Below, piece by piece: positions 54,842 through 63,835 of a stretch of 64,000 nt of DNA. Within the stretch, counting starts at the first letter, position 1, and each line of letters starts with the position of its first letter. Source of the DNA: Bacteroidota bacterium (GTDB taxonomy: Bacteria > Bacteroidota > Bacteroidia > Flavobacteriales > Flavobacteriaceae). Position numbers and translations under genes: made by a program. The notes below the pieces were generated by a model. It ran no database searches, had not been told where the DNA came from, and saw only the letters and a list, made by a program, of their open reading frames with translations. The stretch lies in contig JAEYTL010000023.1 of NCBI GenBank assembly GCA_023434025.1, positions 24,776 to 88,775 on the forward strand, read 5' to 3'.

Positions 54842-56518
54842 CTAAATTAATTTTTCGACAGCATTTTTAGATGAACTTAAAATCCATTTGGGATTTCTTG
54901 TTGTACCTTTGTTTTCAATGGCTTTGTCTTTTTTCGACATCGCATATACAATATTTCTAACTTTATTTTCCTTCTGCTTTTTATCTAAAATTGTTGGTAG
55001 TATATCTAAAATCAGGTCGTCAATTTCTTTTTTGCTTGCTTCTCCATATTTTTGAATATATTCTAGTATCATTTTTTTATAGTGTTCGTCTTTAAATCCT
55101 CTATGTTTGATATAGACGGCTTTTTCTCCTGTTGCTTTTGCAATTTCCGATGAAATATAAAAATTGGGCTTTCTGCCTTCAATTAAACTTTTTGCTCTTA
55201 AACTATTAATTTCATTTGCTTGAATAGACTTCTGTTTGGAAACCTTATCAAGCAAAATAATTTCCTCCAATGTCAAATTACTTATAGTTGCCAATTTTCG
55301 AGCGTAGTTTATATCTACTACTTTCCCTGTAATTTGCACTTTTACTTTTTGGCTAGCAAAATCATAATCAGGCAAGGGGAAATATTTATTCTTTTGAATA
55401 ATGAACATTTTTTTAATGCCGCTTCCTGTGGTATCAATCATATTCAGGTTGACCATTGCATTTGCCAGAAATGGATTGCGATAAGTAGTTTCGGGTGCAT
55501 CGGATTCTACTACCTTCTCTACACTTTCTGGAATAAACGAGCCAGAATTTACAAAGGTCAGATAGCCATCTTCACGCTCCACTACATTTATCTTTCCACC
55601 CAATGTGTAATCCTGATGTGCTATACAATTGTTTAATGCTTCTCGAATAATATAAGGGTCAAATTGATCCACTTCGTCAGGGAATAATGTACCTTCTTTA
55701 ATGTAGCGGTATTTGATGATGCGTATTTTTGCCCGTACTTTATCTGTCTCTAACATAAGCGGGCAGGTAAAATGCTCATAATCCTTTTCGACGTTATCTC
55801 TGTCTCTGAGTATCCACGTAATTTTAGCCGTTGCAGGTGAAATAAGGTGTTCTGATTCTGGTTTGCCAAGTAATAAAATAGCAGTACGAGTAATTTTGTT
55901 TTTTATTGTAACTTTTGCTTTGTTGAGAAATGCTTCGTCTGTCCAACCTGCAATCTCTTCCGTTTGTTTAGGATGTTTCACGGTGTATTGATCCCTTGCA
56001 AAAGCAATAGCTTCTTCCGACAAATCGGCAATGGTAGCACCTTCAATAATTTGTGCACTCCAGTCAGTGGCGGTTTGCGATTTTATTTTGTCGTATTCAC
56101 GGTTGGTAAGTGCTCCCAAACTTTCGCCATCACGTCCATAGAAATGTCCTTTCCAGCTTACAGGCATACCTTTCGGTGCGGGTGGAATTTCAAATAGCAA
56201 AATATTTTTCCCGTTTTTTAACACCCAAAAAACATTGGTAAAATCGGTGCGGGGTGATGTATGCTTTACAATTTCAGCCTTATATTCATTAAGTTGATTT
56301 TCGTTTATAGTTGTTCCTGCTACCGTTCTGTCGTTTTTAATTCCGAGAATGAGCCACGCTTGTTTTACATTTTTTAGGTTCGCTTCGTTGCTTAATGCCG
56401 AAAAGTATTTGCCCAAATCGTCTTTGTCAATTTGATTTTTTGCTTGTTTAAATTCCAAAACTTCCGTTTCGGTTTTAGAAGCCAATAATGTATCTAATAG
56501 CTTTTCCATACTCCTCAT
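54842..56518 (-). CDS. AlbA_2 (Schlafen-type) and GHKL ATP-binding protein
   Basis: A 558-residue protein related to COG2865. The N-terminal AlbA_2 domain (about 10-145) starts with EVLEFKQA (19-26) and has LILGIKNDRTVAGT and FYGRDGESLGALTNREY. A GHKL-type ATP-binding domain follows, with REALNNCIAHQDY (292-304, N box), NSGSF (324-328) and TGSGIKKMF (364-372). The C-terminus may hold a winged helix. Such proteins are annotated as transcription regulators or as nucleic-acid-binding ATPases in defence loci; here either role fits. It overlaps the methyltransferase gene by 4 bp (ATGA). Confidence 0.83.
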   Translation of the reverse strand: MRSMEKLLDTLLASKTETEVLEFKQAKNQIDKDDLGKYFSALSNEANLKNVKQAWLILGIKNDRTVAGTTINENQLNEYKAEIVKHTSPRTDFTNVFWVLKNGKNILLFEIPPAPKGMPVSWKGHFYGRDGESLGALTNREYDKIKSQTATDWSAQIIEGATIADLSEEAIAFARDQYTVKHPKQTEEIAGWTDEAFLNKAKVTIKNKITRTAILLLGKPESEHLISPATAKITWILRDRDNVEKDYEHFTCPLMLETDKVRAKIRIIKYRYIKEGTLFPDEVDQFDPYIIREALNNCIAHQDYTLGGKINVVEREDGYLTFVNSGSFIPESVEKVVESDAPETTYRNPFLANAMVNLNMIDTTGSGIKKMFIIQKNKYFPLPDYDFASQKVKVQITGKVVDINYARKLATISNLTLEEIILLDKVSKQKSIQANEINSLRAKSLIEGRKPNFYISSEIAKATGEKAVYIKHRGFKDEHYKKMILEYIQKYGEASKKEIDDLILDILPTILDKKQKENKVRNIVYAMSKKDKAIENKGTTRNPKWILSSSKNAVEKLI

Positions 56519-59226
56519 TTCTTCTTCGTTTTTTTAGCAGGTTTTTTCTTCGAAAACAGCGTATCTATTTGTATCATTTCCTCATACATTTTAAACAAAA
56601 ACTCTAATCTTTCTGTATCGCTTTTGAACGGATTACCCAAACGATAAATATCTTCTACGGCTTTATCTAAATTTTGGTGTGCTTCCCGCAAACCTTTGGG
56701 CATTTTATCGGGATCATAGAGCTGTGCCATTGTTTTCTCAGGATGTTTGGCTCGCTCGTCTAAAATAGCAAATACATACAAATTGAGTGTTTCTTTTTGT
56801 TTCACCGTAATATCTGGAAACGGAAAAGTATTGTAACAAAGTGTGTTTGAATATTGCATATCTGTTTTTAACCTTCCCGCAACTGCTTTTACCCAAACTA
56901 TGTGCATTTTGGAAGATAATACCCCAAATAACCAAGGTTGAACATTGTAAATTACCCTTGTTGCGTTAGACGGAACGAAAGAATCATCAAAATACCCGAC
57001 AGGAAGATATTCTCTTCGTTCAGAACCTGTCTGTGGAACTAAAATAAATTCCGCTTTTTGATATTTGTCTTCATCAAAAAAATATGGTGTTGTTGCTTTC
57101 TTTTTGGTTGCTTCTTTTTTACTGTTTAGTCTGAACATTTTTACTCTTTCAAAGCGTTCTGCCAAGGATTTTATTTTGGAAGCAGTTTTATATTCTGTTT
57201 CTATAGTGATGTGAATACAATACCTATAAGTATTGCTCATAAACTCTTTTGCTCCAATGTATTTTTTGAAAAATTTTTTTGTTAATGGGCTTTGAGAAGC
57301 TAAGCTTTCTTTTTCTTGAATTTCAAACAAAAGATTTCCGTCATCAGATGGCGAGCTTCCTTTTATCATTATAGGAAATTTACTTAACGATTTGTTGCGT
57401 GGTAAAACAAAAATATTTGAAGTATTGGTTAAGTATGGGCTGATGTTTTTTACAACTTGCTTAATGTTTTGGTTGTAAAGATATTTTTCAGTTTCGTCAA
57501 TATTTCTAATTCCAATAATTACAACGGCAACCCCTGCATTCCTTTTGGCATTGTTTGTCCATTTAAATGACTGATGTGCAAATGAAATTTCTTGTTTCTT
57601 GTTTAGAATAAGAGGCCAAAGCAATGCTACTTGTTCTCCTTGTGTTATAGAATTAGTGGTGACAAAGGCATATTTAGCATTAGTGTTTTCAATATAATTA
57701 GTGCCTTTGTAAAACCAACAAGCGATATAATCTAACTTTTTATAATCTTTTATTCCATAAAAAGTAATGCCCATATCTTTTTTTTGTTCTTCATCTTGCC
57801 TTGCATAACCTAAATACGGGGGGTTTCCGATAATATATACTTCGGCTTCTTTATCAATGGGACATACTGCTGCCCAATCTACTCTTGCCGCATTTCCTTG
57901 TACTATTTTTCCCGATTGTTTGAGTGGTAATATCGGTTTGCTTTTTCCGTAATCAAATAATTGTTCTTCAAAAACTTTGTTCATTTGATGTTCAGCAAGC
58001 CACAAAGAAAGTATTGCCATTTCGTGGGCAAAATCGTCCAGTTCTATCCCATAAAACTGCGATAGTTGTATAGATGTAAACTCTAATTCCGGATTAGGAG
58101 TAAGGTCTATAATGCGTTGCAGAATTTTAATTTCCAACAAACGAATTTCTTTGTAGGTAATAATCAGAAAATTACCACTACCACAAGCCGGGTCGAAGAA
58201 TTTTATTTTTGCAATACGATTAACCAGTTTACGTAACTGCGAAATGGTTTTAGCGTTTTCAAATGCGTCGTACAATTCATCTAAAAACAAAGGTTTAATA
58301 AGTTTCAAAATATTAGGTACAGAGGTATAGTGCATACCTAAATCGCTACGGTATTCGGGAATGACCACCGCCTGTATCATCGAACCGAAAATATCAGGAT
58401 TGATTTCTTTCCAATTCAAGTCGCCCAGCTCAATGAGAATTTTTCGAGCCTTAGCTGTGAAAACAGGTGAATCTATTTTTGTGCCAAACAAACCACCGTT
58501 TACATACGGAAATTTGGTTAAGTAGTCCGCAAAACCTTTATTGTTATTGGTGTTTAATTTATCAAAAACAGTATTGAGAAACAAATGCGTATCGCTTCCG
58601 TTTTTGTTGGTATGTTGCACTAAGGTATTGGTGAAAATACTATCGCCATCAAAAATTTCGGTATCCTCCGCAAAAAAACAAAACAACAATCTTGATAAGA
58701 ACACATTGAGACTGTGTATGTTTTCTTTTGAATTGTAAACATCTGGGTTTTGTGTAATGAGCAGATCATAAAGCTGTGCCATTTTGTAGGCTGCATTTCG
58801 GTCTGCTTCGTTATCGTTGGTAGAATGATAGACTTCACTACCAGCCAACGGTAAAAAGAATGTATAGTGATTCGGTAAATCAGGAATAGCAATATCCAAG
58901 TTTTTACCCAGCTTTAAATCTCTTGCCACCAAAGTTTTAAAATCGGTTACAATGGCAAAACGAGGCGAATGTTTGGAAATACGCTCTTCTTTGGCAACAG
59001 ATTCAGTCGTGCTTAAAAGTTTATCCGTTTGTTCGGTTTTGAAAAATATCTTTTTCTTATACAAAATCTCTCCTTCTATTTTAGAAAGATTAAAATCTCC
59101 ACTTTTCAGACGAGTTATAGAAGTTTTGGAAATACCGTAAGCCAACAGTAAATCGAAAATGAAATTTTCTTTTGAAAAGTTCTCAACTATATTTTTGACG
59201 TTATGTTCTATTTCGTGGCTGTTCAT
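56515..59226 (-). CDS. MmeI-like class I SAM-dependent DNA methyltransferase
   Basis: A 903-residue gamma-type N6-adenine DNA methyltransferase, first gene of the islet operon. It has the SAM motif FDPACGSGNF (344-353), FYGIELDDFAHEMA (about 391-404) and the catalytic NPPY (468-471). LGMHYTS (296-302) is typical of type IIG enzymes. Residues 600-800 should be the target-recognition domain and the last 100 the C-terminal helices with a basic KKKPAKKTKKK tail. The N-terminal region keeps only parts of the MmeI layout (SPRFAIVTDFKTL near 88-99), and I see no D-x(n)-ExK nuclease site. It may therefore modify only and leave cutting to partners. Confidence 0.88.
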   Translation of the reverse strand: MNSHEIEHNVKNIVENFSKENFIFDLLLAYGISKTSITRLKSGDFNLSKIEGEILYKKKIFFKTEQTDKLLSTTESVAKEERISKHSPRFAIVTDFKTLVARDLKLGKNLDIAIPDLPNHYTFFLPLAGSEVYHSTNDNEADRNAAYKMAQLYDLLITQNPDVYNSKENIHSLNVFLSRLLFCFFAEDTEIFDGDSIFTNTLVQHTNKNGSDTHLFLNTVFDKLNTNNNKGFADYLTKFPYVNGGLFGTKIDSPVFTAKARKILIELGDLNWKEINPDIFGSMIQAVVIPEYRSDLGMHYTSVPNILKLIKPLFLDELYDAFENAKTISQLRKLVNRIAKIKFFDPACGSGNFLIITYKEIRLLEIKILQRIIDLTPNPELEFTSIQLSQFYGIELDDFAHEMAILSLWLAEHQMNKVFEEQLFDYGKSKPILPLKQSGKIVQGNAARVDWAAVCPIDKEAEVYIIGNPPYLGYARQDEEQKKDMGITFYGIKDYKKLDYIACWFYKGTNYIENTNAKYAFVTTNSITQGEQVALLWPLILNKKQEISFAHQSFKWTNNAKRNAGVAVVIIGIRNIDETEKYLYNQNIKQVVKNISPYLTNTSNIFVLPRNKSLSKFPIMIKGSSPSDDGNLLFEIQEKESLASQSPLTKKFFKKYIGAKEFMSNTYRYCIHITIETEYKTASKIKSLAERFERVKMFRLNSKKEATKKKATTPYFFDEDKYQKAEFILVPQTGSERREYLPVGYFDDSFVPSNATRVIYNVQPWLFGVLSSKMHIVWVKAVAGRLKTDMQYSNTLCYNTFPFPDITVKQKETLNLYVFAILDERAKHPEKTMAQLYDPDKMPKGLREAHQNLDKAVEDIYRLGNPFKSDTERLEFLFKMYEEMIQIDTLFSKKKPAKKTKKK

Positions 59227-59271
59227 TTGCTTCGCATTACGGTTCTATAATTAGGCTTAATTTTGAAACGT

Positions 59272-59409
59272 CTAATTTACAATATTTTTTAATCTACAGC
59301 TAGGGCATTGGTAAAACGACTTTTTGTGTCCTGAAAATTTTTGGAACGGGTAGAGCAGCGTTTGGTTGAGTTTGTTGTTGTAAAAAGCTGGGAGAAGTAA
59401 TCTAACAAC
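59272..59409 (-). pseudogene. Possible gene fragment with a CPSC motif at the islet edge
   Basis: A stop-to-stop frame of 45 codons on the minus strand with no ATG. It contains SFYQCPSCRLKNIVN at its end, a CxxC that looks like half of a zinc ribbon. It abuts the right direct repeat exactly. It may be the decayed tail of a gene cut by the insertion, or chance. The rest of 59227-59517 holds no gene. Confidence 0.2.
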
Positions 59410-59450
59410 CTAACGCAAAACGTGTTCAATAAGAAAAAGTAGTATATTTG
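59409..59450 (+). repeat. Right direct repeat flanking the islet
   Basis: 42 bp, matching the left repeat (51459-51499) except for one extra A and one T/A change. It ends in TATATTTG (59443-59450), 67 bp before the GH92 start, so it may also be that gene's promoter. Confidence 0.85.
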
Positions 59451-59517
59451 AAAAACAAACAACTATTTCAACTGGTATCTTTCACCTGTCAGGTGTAAAC
59501 AAACTCAACAAACCACT

Positions 59518-62346
59518 ATGCGATTTCTAACTCTCACCATTTTTCTTTTCGTATCCGGAATCACTTTCAGTCAAAATTACCAACAATACGTCAATCCATT
59601 CATCGGAACCGGCGGAACCGGACATACTTTTCCCGGAGCTACTGTGCCTTACGGGATGGTACAACTTTCACCCGACACCCGCATCGATGGCAGCTGGGAA
59701 GGCTGTTCCGGTTATCATTATTCCGATAACCGCATCTATGGCTTTTCGCACACCCATCTCAACGGAACCGGAGTTTCCGATTATGGGGATATTCTGTTAA
59801 TGCCAACCATGGGTGAACCTTCTTTTGACAATAAAGTCTATTCTTCCACATTTTCTCATCAAAACGAAAAAGCTTCAGCAGGTTTTTACGCAGTAAAATT
59901 AGACAAACATAATATTGATGCCCGGTTAACGACTTCAACCCGGGTTGGGTTTCATGAATATACATTTAACCAAAGCGGACAAGCGAACCTTATTTTAGAC
60001 TTAAATCATCGCGATAAATTGTTATATGGAGAAATAACAATAATTGACAGTAAAACCATTGAGGTTTTCCGAAGAAGCGAAGCCTGGGCGAAAGATCAAT
60101 ATATTTTTGCAAGAATTGAGTTTAATGTTCCTTTAAAGATAAACAACTGGCGAGGAAAGAATAAACCACAAAATTTTTATACAGGAGATGAAGAACTTAA
60201 AATCAGTTTTTCAAAACAAGTAAAAAAAGGAGAAAAAATACTCGTAAAAGTATCGCTTTCACCCACAGGATATGAAGGAGCAAAGTTAAATTCATCCGAA
60301 ATCAACCACTGGGATTTTGAAAAAGTAAAAAAAGAAGCCGAACAACTTTGGGATAAGGAACTTTCAAAAATAGAAGTCACATCTAATGATAAAAATAAAT
60401 TAACCATTTTCTACACCGCTTTATATCACACCATGATGCAACCCAATATCGCACAGGATATAGACGGCAAATACCGTGGCCGCGACAACAAAATACACAA
60501 GGCGGAAGGATTTGATTATTACACCGTTTTTTCCCTGTGGGATACGTTTCGGGCCGCTCATCCGCTTTATACCTTAATTGATAAAAAACGAACGACAGAT
60601 TATATCAACACCTTTCTCAAACAATTTGAGCAAGGCGGCCGTTTACCCGTTTGGGAACTCGCTTCCAACGAAACCGATTGTATGATTGGCTACCATTCCG
60701 TTTCCGTGATGGCCGATGCAATGGCTAAAGGGATCAAAGGGTTTGATTACGAAAAAGCGTATGAGGCAGCCAGATATTCCGCCATGTTGGATCATTTAGG
60801 GTTGGATGCCTATAAAAAACAAGGTTTCATCTCCATTGACGATGAGCATGAAAGTGTTTCCAAAACCTTAGAATATGCTTATGACGATTGGTGTATCGCT
60901 CAGATGGCTCAATTATTGGGTAAAAAGGAAGATTATCAGTATTTCATGCTTCGCTCTCAAAACTGGAAAAATCTTTTCAATTGGGAAACCGGATTCATTC
61001 AGCCCAAGAAAAACGGCGGTTGGGATAAACCTTTTGATCCTAAAGAAGTGAATAACAATTACACCGAAGCCAACGGCTGGCAATATACATTTTTTGTACC
61101 GCAGGACATTCCGGGAATGATAGCAGCAATGGGCGGAGAAGCTGAATTTGAAGCCGAATTAGACGAGATGTTCAACAGCGAAAGCGAAACGTCCGGTCGT
61201 CATCAGGTGGATATTACCGGCTTAATCGGGCAGTATGCTCACGGAAATGAACCAAGTCACCATGTGGCCTATCTGTACAATTTTGTCAACAAACCCGAAA
61301 AAACGAAAGAAAAAGTACATTTCATTTTAGATAATTTCTATAAAAATGACCCCGACGGTTTAATTGGTAACGAAGATTGCGGACAAATGAGTGCGTGGTA
61401 TGTGTTGAGTTCGATGGGAATTTATAATGTAACTCCGGGACAGCCGTTTTGGACGACCACCGAACCTTATTTTGATAAAATAAAGGTGAATTTGGAAGAT
61501 GGGACTTCAAAAACCATTAATAAATCAGCAGGTAACGATAAACTATTCGGATTAAACCTGAAGGAGATGCCGCATTCCGGTGATGATGTCCGGGAGCTTT
61601 CCATTGTTCCTGTTATTCAAGCTGAAAGTAAATCCTTTAAGGATAAAATGAAGATTGAAATAACACACTCAAATTTATCCGACAGAAAGCACAGAGGACA
61701 AAAGGTGTATTACAGAATCGTTGATGAGCTAAATAAAAAACCGGAATTTAAGCCCTATTCTGTACCTTTCGAAATTACTGAAACATCAACAATTGAAACC
61801 TATTTCAGAGAATCAATTGAAGCAAGAGGGCCTTTGAGTGCAACTGTCTCCGCCTCTTTTTTCAAAAAACCCAATAATTTCACCATCGATATCAAATCAA
61901 CCTATAATCCGCAATACCATGCCGGTGGACCCGAAGGCCTGATAGACGGTATTTTTGGCACCGAAAACTGGCGAAAAGGCGATTGGCAAGGCTATCAGAC
62001 CCATGATTTTGAAGCCGTGATCGATATGCAATCTACCCGTGAAATCAGTCAGATCACCGCCAATTTTCTGCAGGATACCCGTTCGTGGATTTTGATGCCC
62101 ACTAAGGTGGAATATTATATTTCGGATGACAATGTGAATTTTACGCTTTTTGACACGCAGATTAACACGATTGACCCGAAAGACTATAATTCCATTATCA
62201 AAGGATTTAAAAGCGTTAAAAAGCCTGTAAAAACCCGTTATGTAAAAGTAAAAGCGGTTAATTTCGGTAAACTGCCCGAATGGCACCAGGGGTTTCCGTT
62301 TGATGGCGAAGCGTTTATTTTTGTGGATGAGATTACGGTGGAGTAG
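59518..62346 (+). CDS. GH92-family alpha-mannosidase, secreted
   Basis: A 942-residue exported exo-alpha-mannosidase. The signal peptide ends at about residue 19 (FVSGITFSQ). The GH92 N-terminal beta-sandwich has VNPFIGTGGTGHTFPGATVP, YGMVQLSPD and CSGYHYSDNRIYGFSHTHL. The (alpha/alpha)6 catalytic domain has GNEDCGQMSAWYVLSSMG and YNVTPGQPFW. The C-terminus adds a chitobiase-like segment (PVFPF-type loops near 740) and an F5/8-type carbohydrate-binding domain (GLIDGIFGTENWRKGDWQGY). It would release mannose from N-glycan-like substrates. It stands alone, right after the islet. Confidence 0.93.
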   Translation: MRFLTLTIFLFVSGITFSQNYQQYVNPFIGTGGTGHTFPGATVPYGMVQLSPDTRIDGSWEGCSGYHYSDNRIYGFSHTHLNGTGVSDYGDILLMPTMGEPSFDNKVYSSTFSHQNEKASAGFYAVKLDKHNIDARLTTSTRVGFHEYTFNQSGQANLILDLNHRDKLLYGEITIIDSKTIEVFRRSEAWAKDQYIFARIEFNVPLKINNWRGKNKPQNFYTGDEELKISFSKQVKKGEKILVKVSLSPTGYEGAKLNSSEINHWDFEKVKKEAEQLWDKELSKIEVTSNDKNKLTIFYTALYHTMMQPNIAQDIDGKYRGRDNKIHKAEGFDYYTVFSLWDTFRAAHPLYTLIDKKRTTDYINTFLKQFEQGGRLPVWELASNETDCMIGYHSVSVMADAMAKGIKGFDYEKAYEAARYSAMLDHLGLDAYKKQGFISIDDEHESVSKTLEYAYDDWCIAQMAQLLGKKEDYQYFMLRSQNWKNLFNWETGFIQPKKNGGWDKPFDPKEVNNNYTEANGWQYTFFVPQDIPGMIAAMGGEAEFEAELDEMFNSESETSGRHQVDITGLIGQYAHGNEPSHHVAYLYNFVNKPEKTKEKVHFILDNFYKNDPDGLIGNEDCGQMSAWYVLSSMGIYNVTPGQPFWTTTEPYFDKIKVNLEDGTSKTINKSAGNDKLFGLNLKEMPHSGDDVRELSIVPVIQAESKSFKDKMKIEITHSNLSDRKHRGQKVYYRIVDELNKKPEFKPYSVPFEITETSTIETYFRESIEARGPLSATVSASFFKKPNNFTIDIKSTYNPQYHAGGPEGLIDGIFGTENWRKGDWQGYQTHDFEAVIDMQSTREISQITANFLQDTRSWILMPTKVEYYISDDNVNFTLFDTQINTIDPKDYNSIIKGFKSVKKPVKTRYVKVKAVNFGKLPEWHQGFPFDGEAFIFVDEITVE

Positions 62347-62348
62347 AA

Positions 62349-62396
62349 AAATTTTTGTTCCAGGTTTCAGGTTTGAAAGTTTCCGAACAAAAATTT
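62349..62396. terminator. Long hairpin between GH92 and the small secreted protein
   Basis: A 12-bp exact inverted repeat, AAATTTTTGTTC (62349-62360) and GAACAAAAATTT (62385-62396), with a 24-nt loop that contains two heptanucleotide GGTTTCA-like units, as at 41304. It may end both convergent genes. Confidence 0.5.
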
Positions 62397-62424
62397 CTGT
62401 GTCTTCTGTGTTTTCTGTGAGAAA

Positions 62425-62997
62425 TCAATCCTTCCAACCCCAAGGAGACTCAGGATTTTCAACCGGTTCGCTCAAATCGAATGATACCGAAAAAACACGG
62501 TCTGTTCCGATACGCCGTAAATTATAGGTAAAGGCTTTGTCATCAATCGTTATCCACCAGACATTCATCGAAGCGTAGGGAATCAGTTCACTGGTATATT
62601 CGTCCGCCGGAAAAAACTGTATATTATACGAGCCGCCGTTGGTAGAGGTTCCGCCGTATTGCGTTACTTTATCCGGTTTGCCGTTTTCGTGCCGGTGATC
62701 GTGTTTGAGTGTGATTCTACCGTTTTTATACGTCAGCACCCAGGTTCTGGACTTGTCTTCGCCGACAAACAGCGGAATACGGATCTTGTTCTTTCCGCAG
62801 CTTTTCACATGCATGATTAATTTTTTGCCCCGGAACTCATCGTTGGCGGGAGCTTCTGCAATTTCGCCTTCATAAGCTTTTCCACAGTGTTTCTGAAGGG
62901 TCTCCCAGAATTTTTGGGTATTTGACTTCGTTGATTTTTGCTGGGCATTGATTGAAAAGCAAACCAGTATAATCAATAAAAAAGACCATTTTTTCAT
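62425..62997 (-). CDS. Secreted protein of unknown function
   Basis: A 190-residue protein with a signal peptide (MKKWSFLLIILVCFSINAQ). The mature part has two Cys (KHCGKAYEG and HVKSCGKNK) that could form a disulfide, a GRITLKHDHRHENG segment and YNIQFFPADEYTSELIPY. I recognise no named domain. It is convergent with GH92 and divergent from the omega-amidase gene, with the starts 71 bp apart. Confidence 0.72.
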   Translation of the reverse strand: MKKWSFLLIILVCFSINAQQKSTKSNTQKFWETLQKHCGKAYEGEIAEAPANDEFRGKKLIMHVKSCGKNKIRIPLFVGEDKSRTWVLTYKNGRITLKHDHRHENGKPDKVTQYGGTSTNGGSYNIQFFPADEYTSELIPYASMNVWWITIDDKAFTYNLRRIGTDRVFSVSFDLSEPVENPESPWGWKD

Positions 62998-63067
62998 AGA
63001 ATTGTTTTTTTGTGAAGATAAGAAAAAATCTCAAATGCGTATTTTGTATCTTTATCAAAAAGAAAAA

Positions 63068-63835
63068 ATGATCGTTTCGCTTATCCAGGCTCCGCTGATT
63101 TGGGAAAACCCATCGGAAAACAGGCTTTATTTTGAACAAAAAATAAAAGCGATTATGGCACATACCGATTTAATTGTGCTTCCGGAAATGTTTACCTCCG
63201 GATTTACCATGAATCCGCAAAAAGTAGCAGAAACCATGCAGGGAGAAACCATTTCGTGGTTAATTGAACTGGCAAAAACTAAAAAAGCAGCCATCACCGG
63301 CAGTTTGGTCATCCGCGACAAAGAACATTACTTTAACCGGATGGTGTTTGTGTTTCCAACCGGAGAAGTAGATTATTATGACAAAAGACACCTTTTCACT
63401 CTGGCCGGCGAAGAAAAAGTGTATCAGCCCGGAAAAGCAAAAAAAATAATAGCATACAACGGTTGGAAAATCTGCCTGCAGGTTTGCTATGACCTGCGGT
63501 TTCCTGTTTTTGTCAGAAATACGGAAGAGTACGACCTGTTAATTTATGTGGCAAATTGGCCGGATGTAAGAATAAAGGCGTGGGATATTTTGTTGAAAGC
63601 CAGGGCGATAGAAAATATAGTGTATGTAATTGGTGTAAACAGAACCGGAACAGATGGTAACGCACATGCATACATTGGTCATTCGCAGGTGATTGATGAA
63701 TTGGGCAATTATATAGTAGAGCCCCAACGCAATGAGCATGTTTTTCAGGTTGATTTAAACAAAGAAAAAATGCTTGAAACGCGAAAAAAATTAAATTTTT
63801 TGAACGACAGGGATGATTTTTTGATTACTTACTGA
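63068..63835 (+). CDS. Omega-amidase/nitrilase-family hydrolase
   Basis: A 255-residue carbon-nitrogen hydrolase. I start it at the ATG at 63068 (MIVSLIQAPLIWENP), the family start; the frame is open earlier across the divergent promoter. The Glu-Lys-Cys triad is visible: Glu in IVLPEMFTSGFT, Lys in YYDKRHLF, and Cys in CLQVCYDLRFPVF. The best match is YafV/NIT2-type omega-amidase, which deaminates alpha-ketoglutaramate and related amides. Its stop overlaps the end of the partial gene to its right. Confidence 0.9.
   Translation: MIVSLIQAPLIWENPSENRLYFEQKIKAIMAHTDLIVLPEMFTSGFTMNPQKVAETMQGETISWLIELAKTKKAAITGSLVIRDKEHYFNRMVFVFPTGEVDYYDKRHLFTLAGEEKVYQPGKAKKIIAYNGWKICLQVCYDLRFPVFVRNTEEYDLLIYVANWPDVRIKAWDILLKARAIENIVYVIGVNRTGTDGNAHAYIGHSQVIDELGNYIVEPQRNEHVFQVDLNKEKMLETRKKLNFLNDRDDFLITY

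Larger units (their letters stand above)
51459..59450. other. Putative inserted islet with a four-gene restriction-modification-like system
   Basis: Four minus-strand genes (methyltransferase, AlbA_2/GHKL protein, SF2 helicase, GIY-YIG protein) lie between a 41-bp and a 42-bp direct repeat. Two of the three gene junctions overlap (4 bp and 11 bp), so it is an operon. No integrase, transposase or tRNA is present, so how it moved is unknown; homologous recombination or repeat-mediated insertion would fit. Confidence 0.55.

Noticed and set aside
51539..59226. BREX, DISARM or type I restriction system
   Set aside because: There is no PglZ, BrxA/B/C, DrmA/B/C or HsdS subunit. The helicase shows no fused nuclease domain.
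51459..59450. Classical integrase-driven genomic island
   Set aside because: The flanking repeats look like attachment sites, but no integrase, recombinase or tRNA gene lies within or beside the segment.
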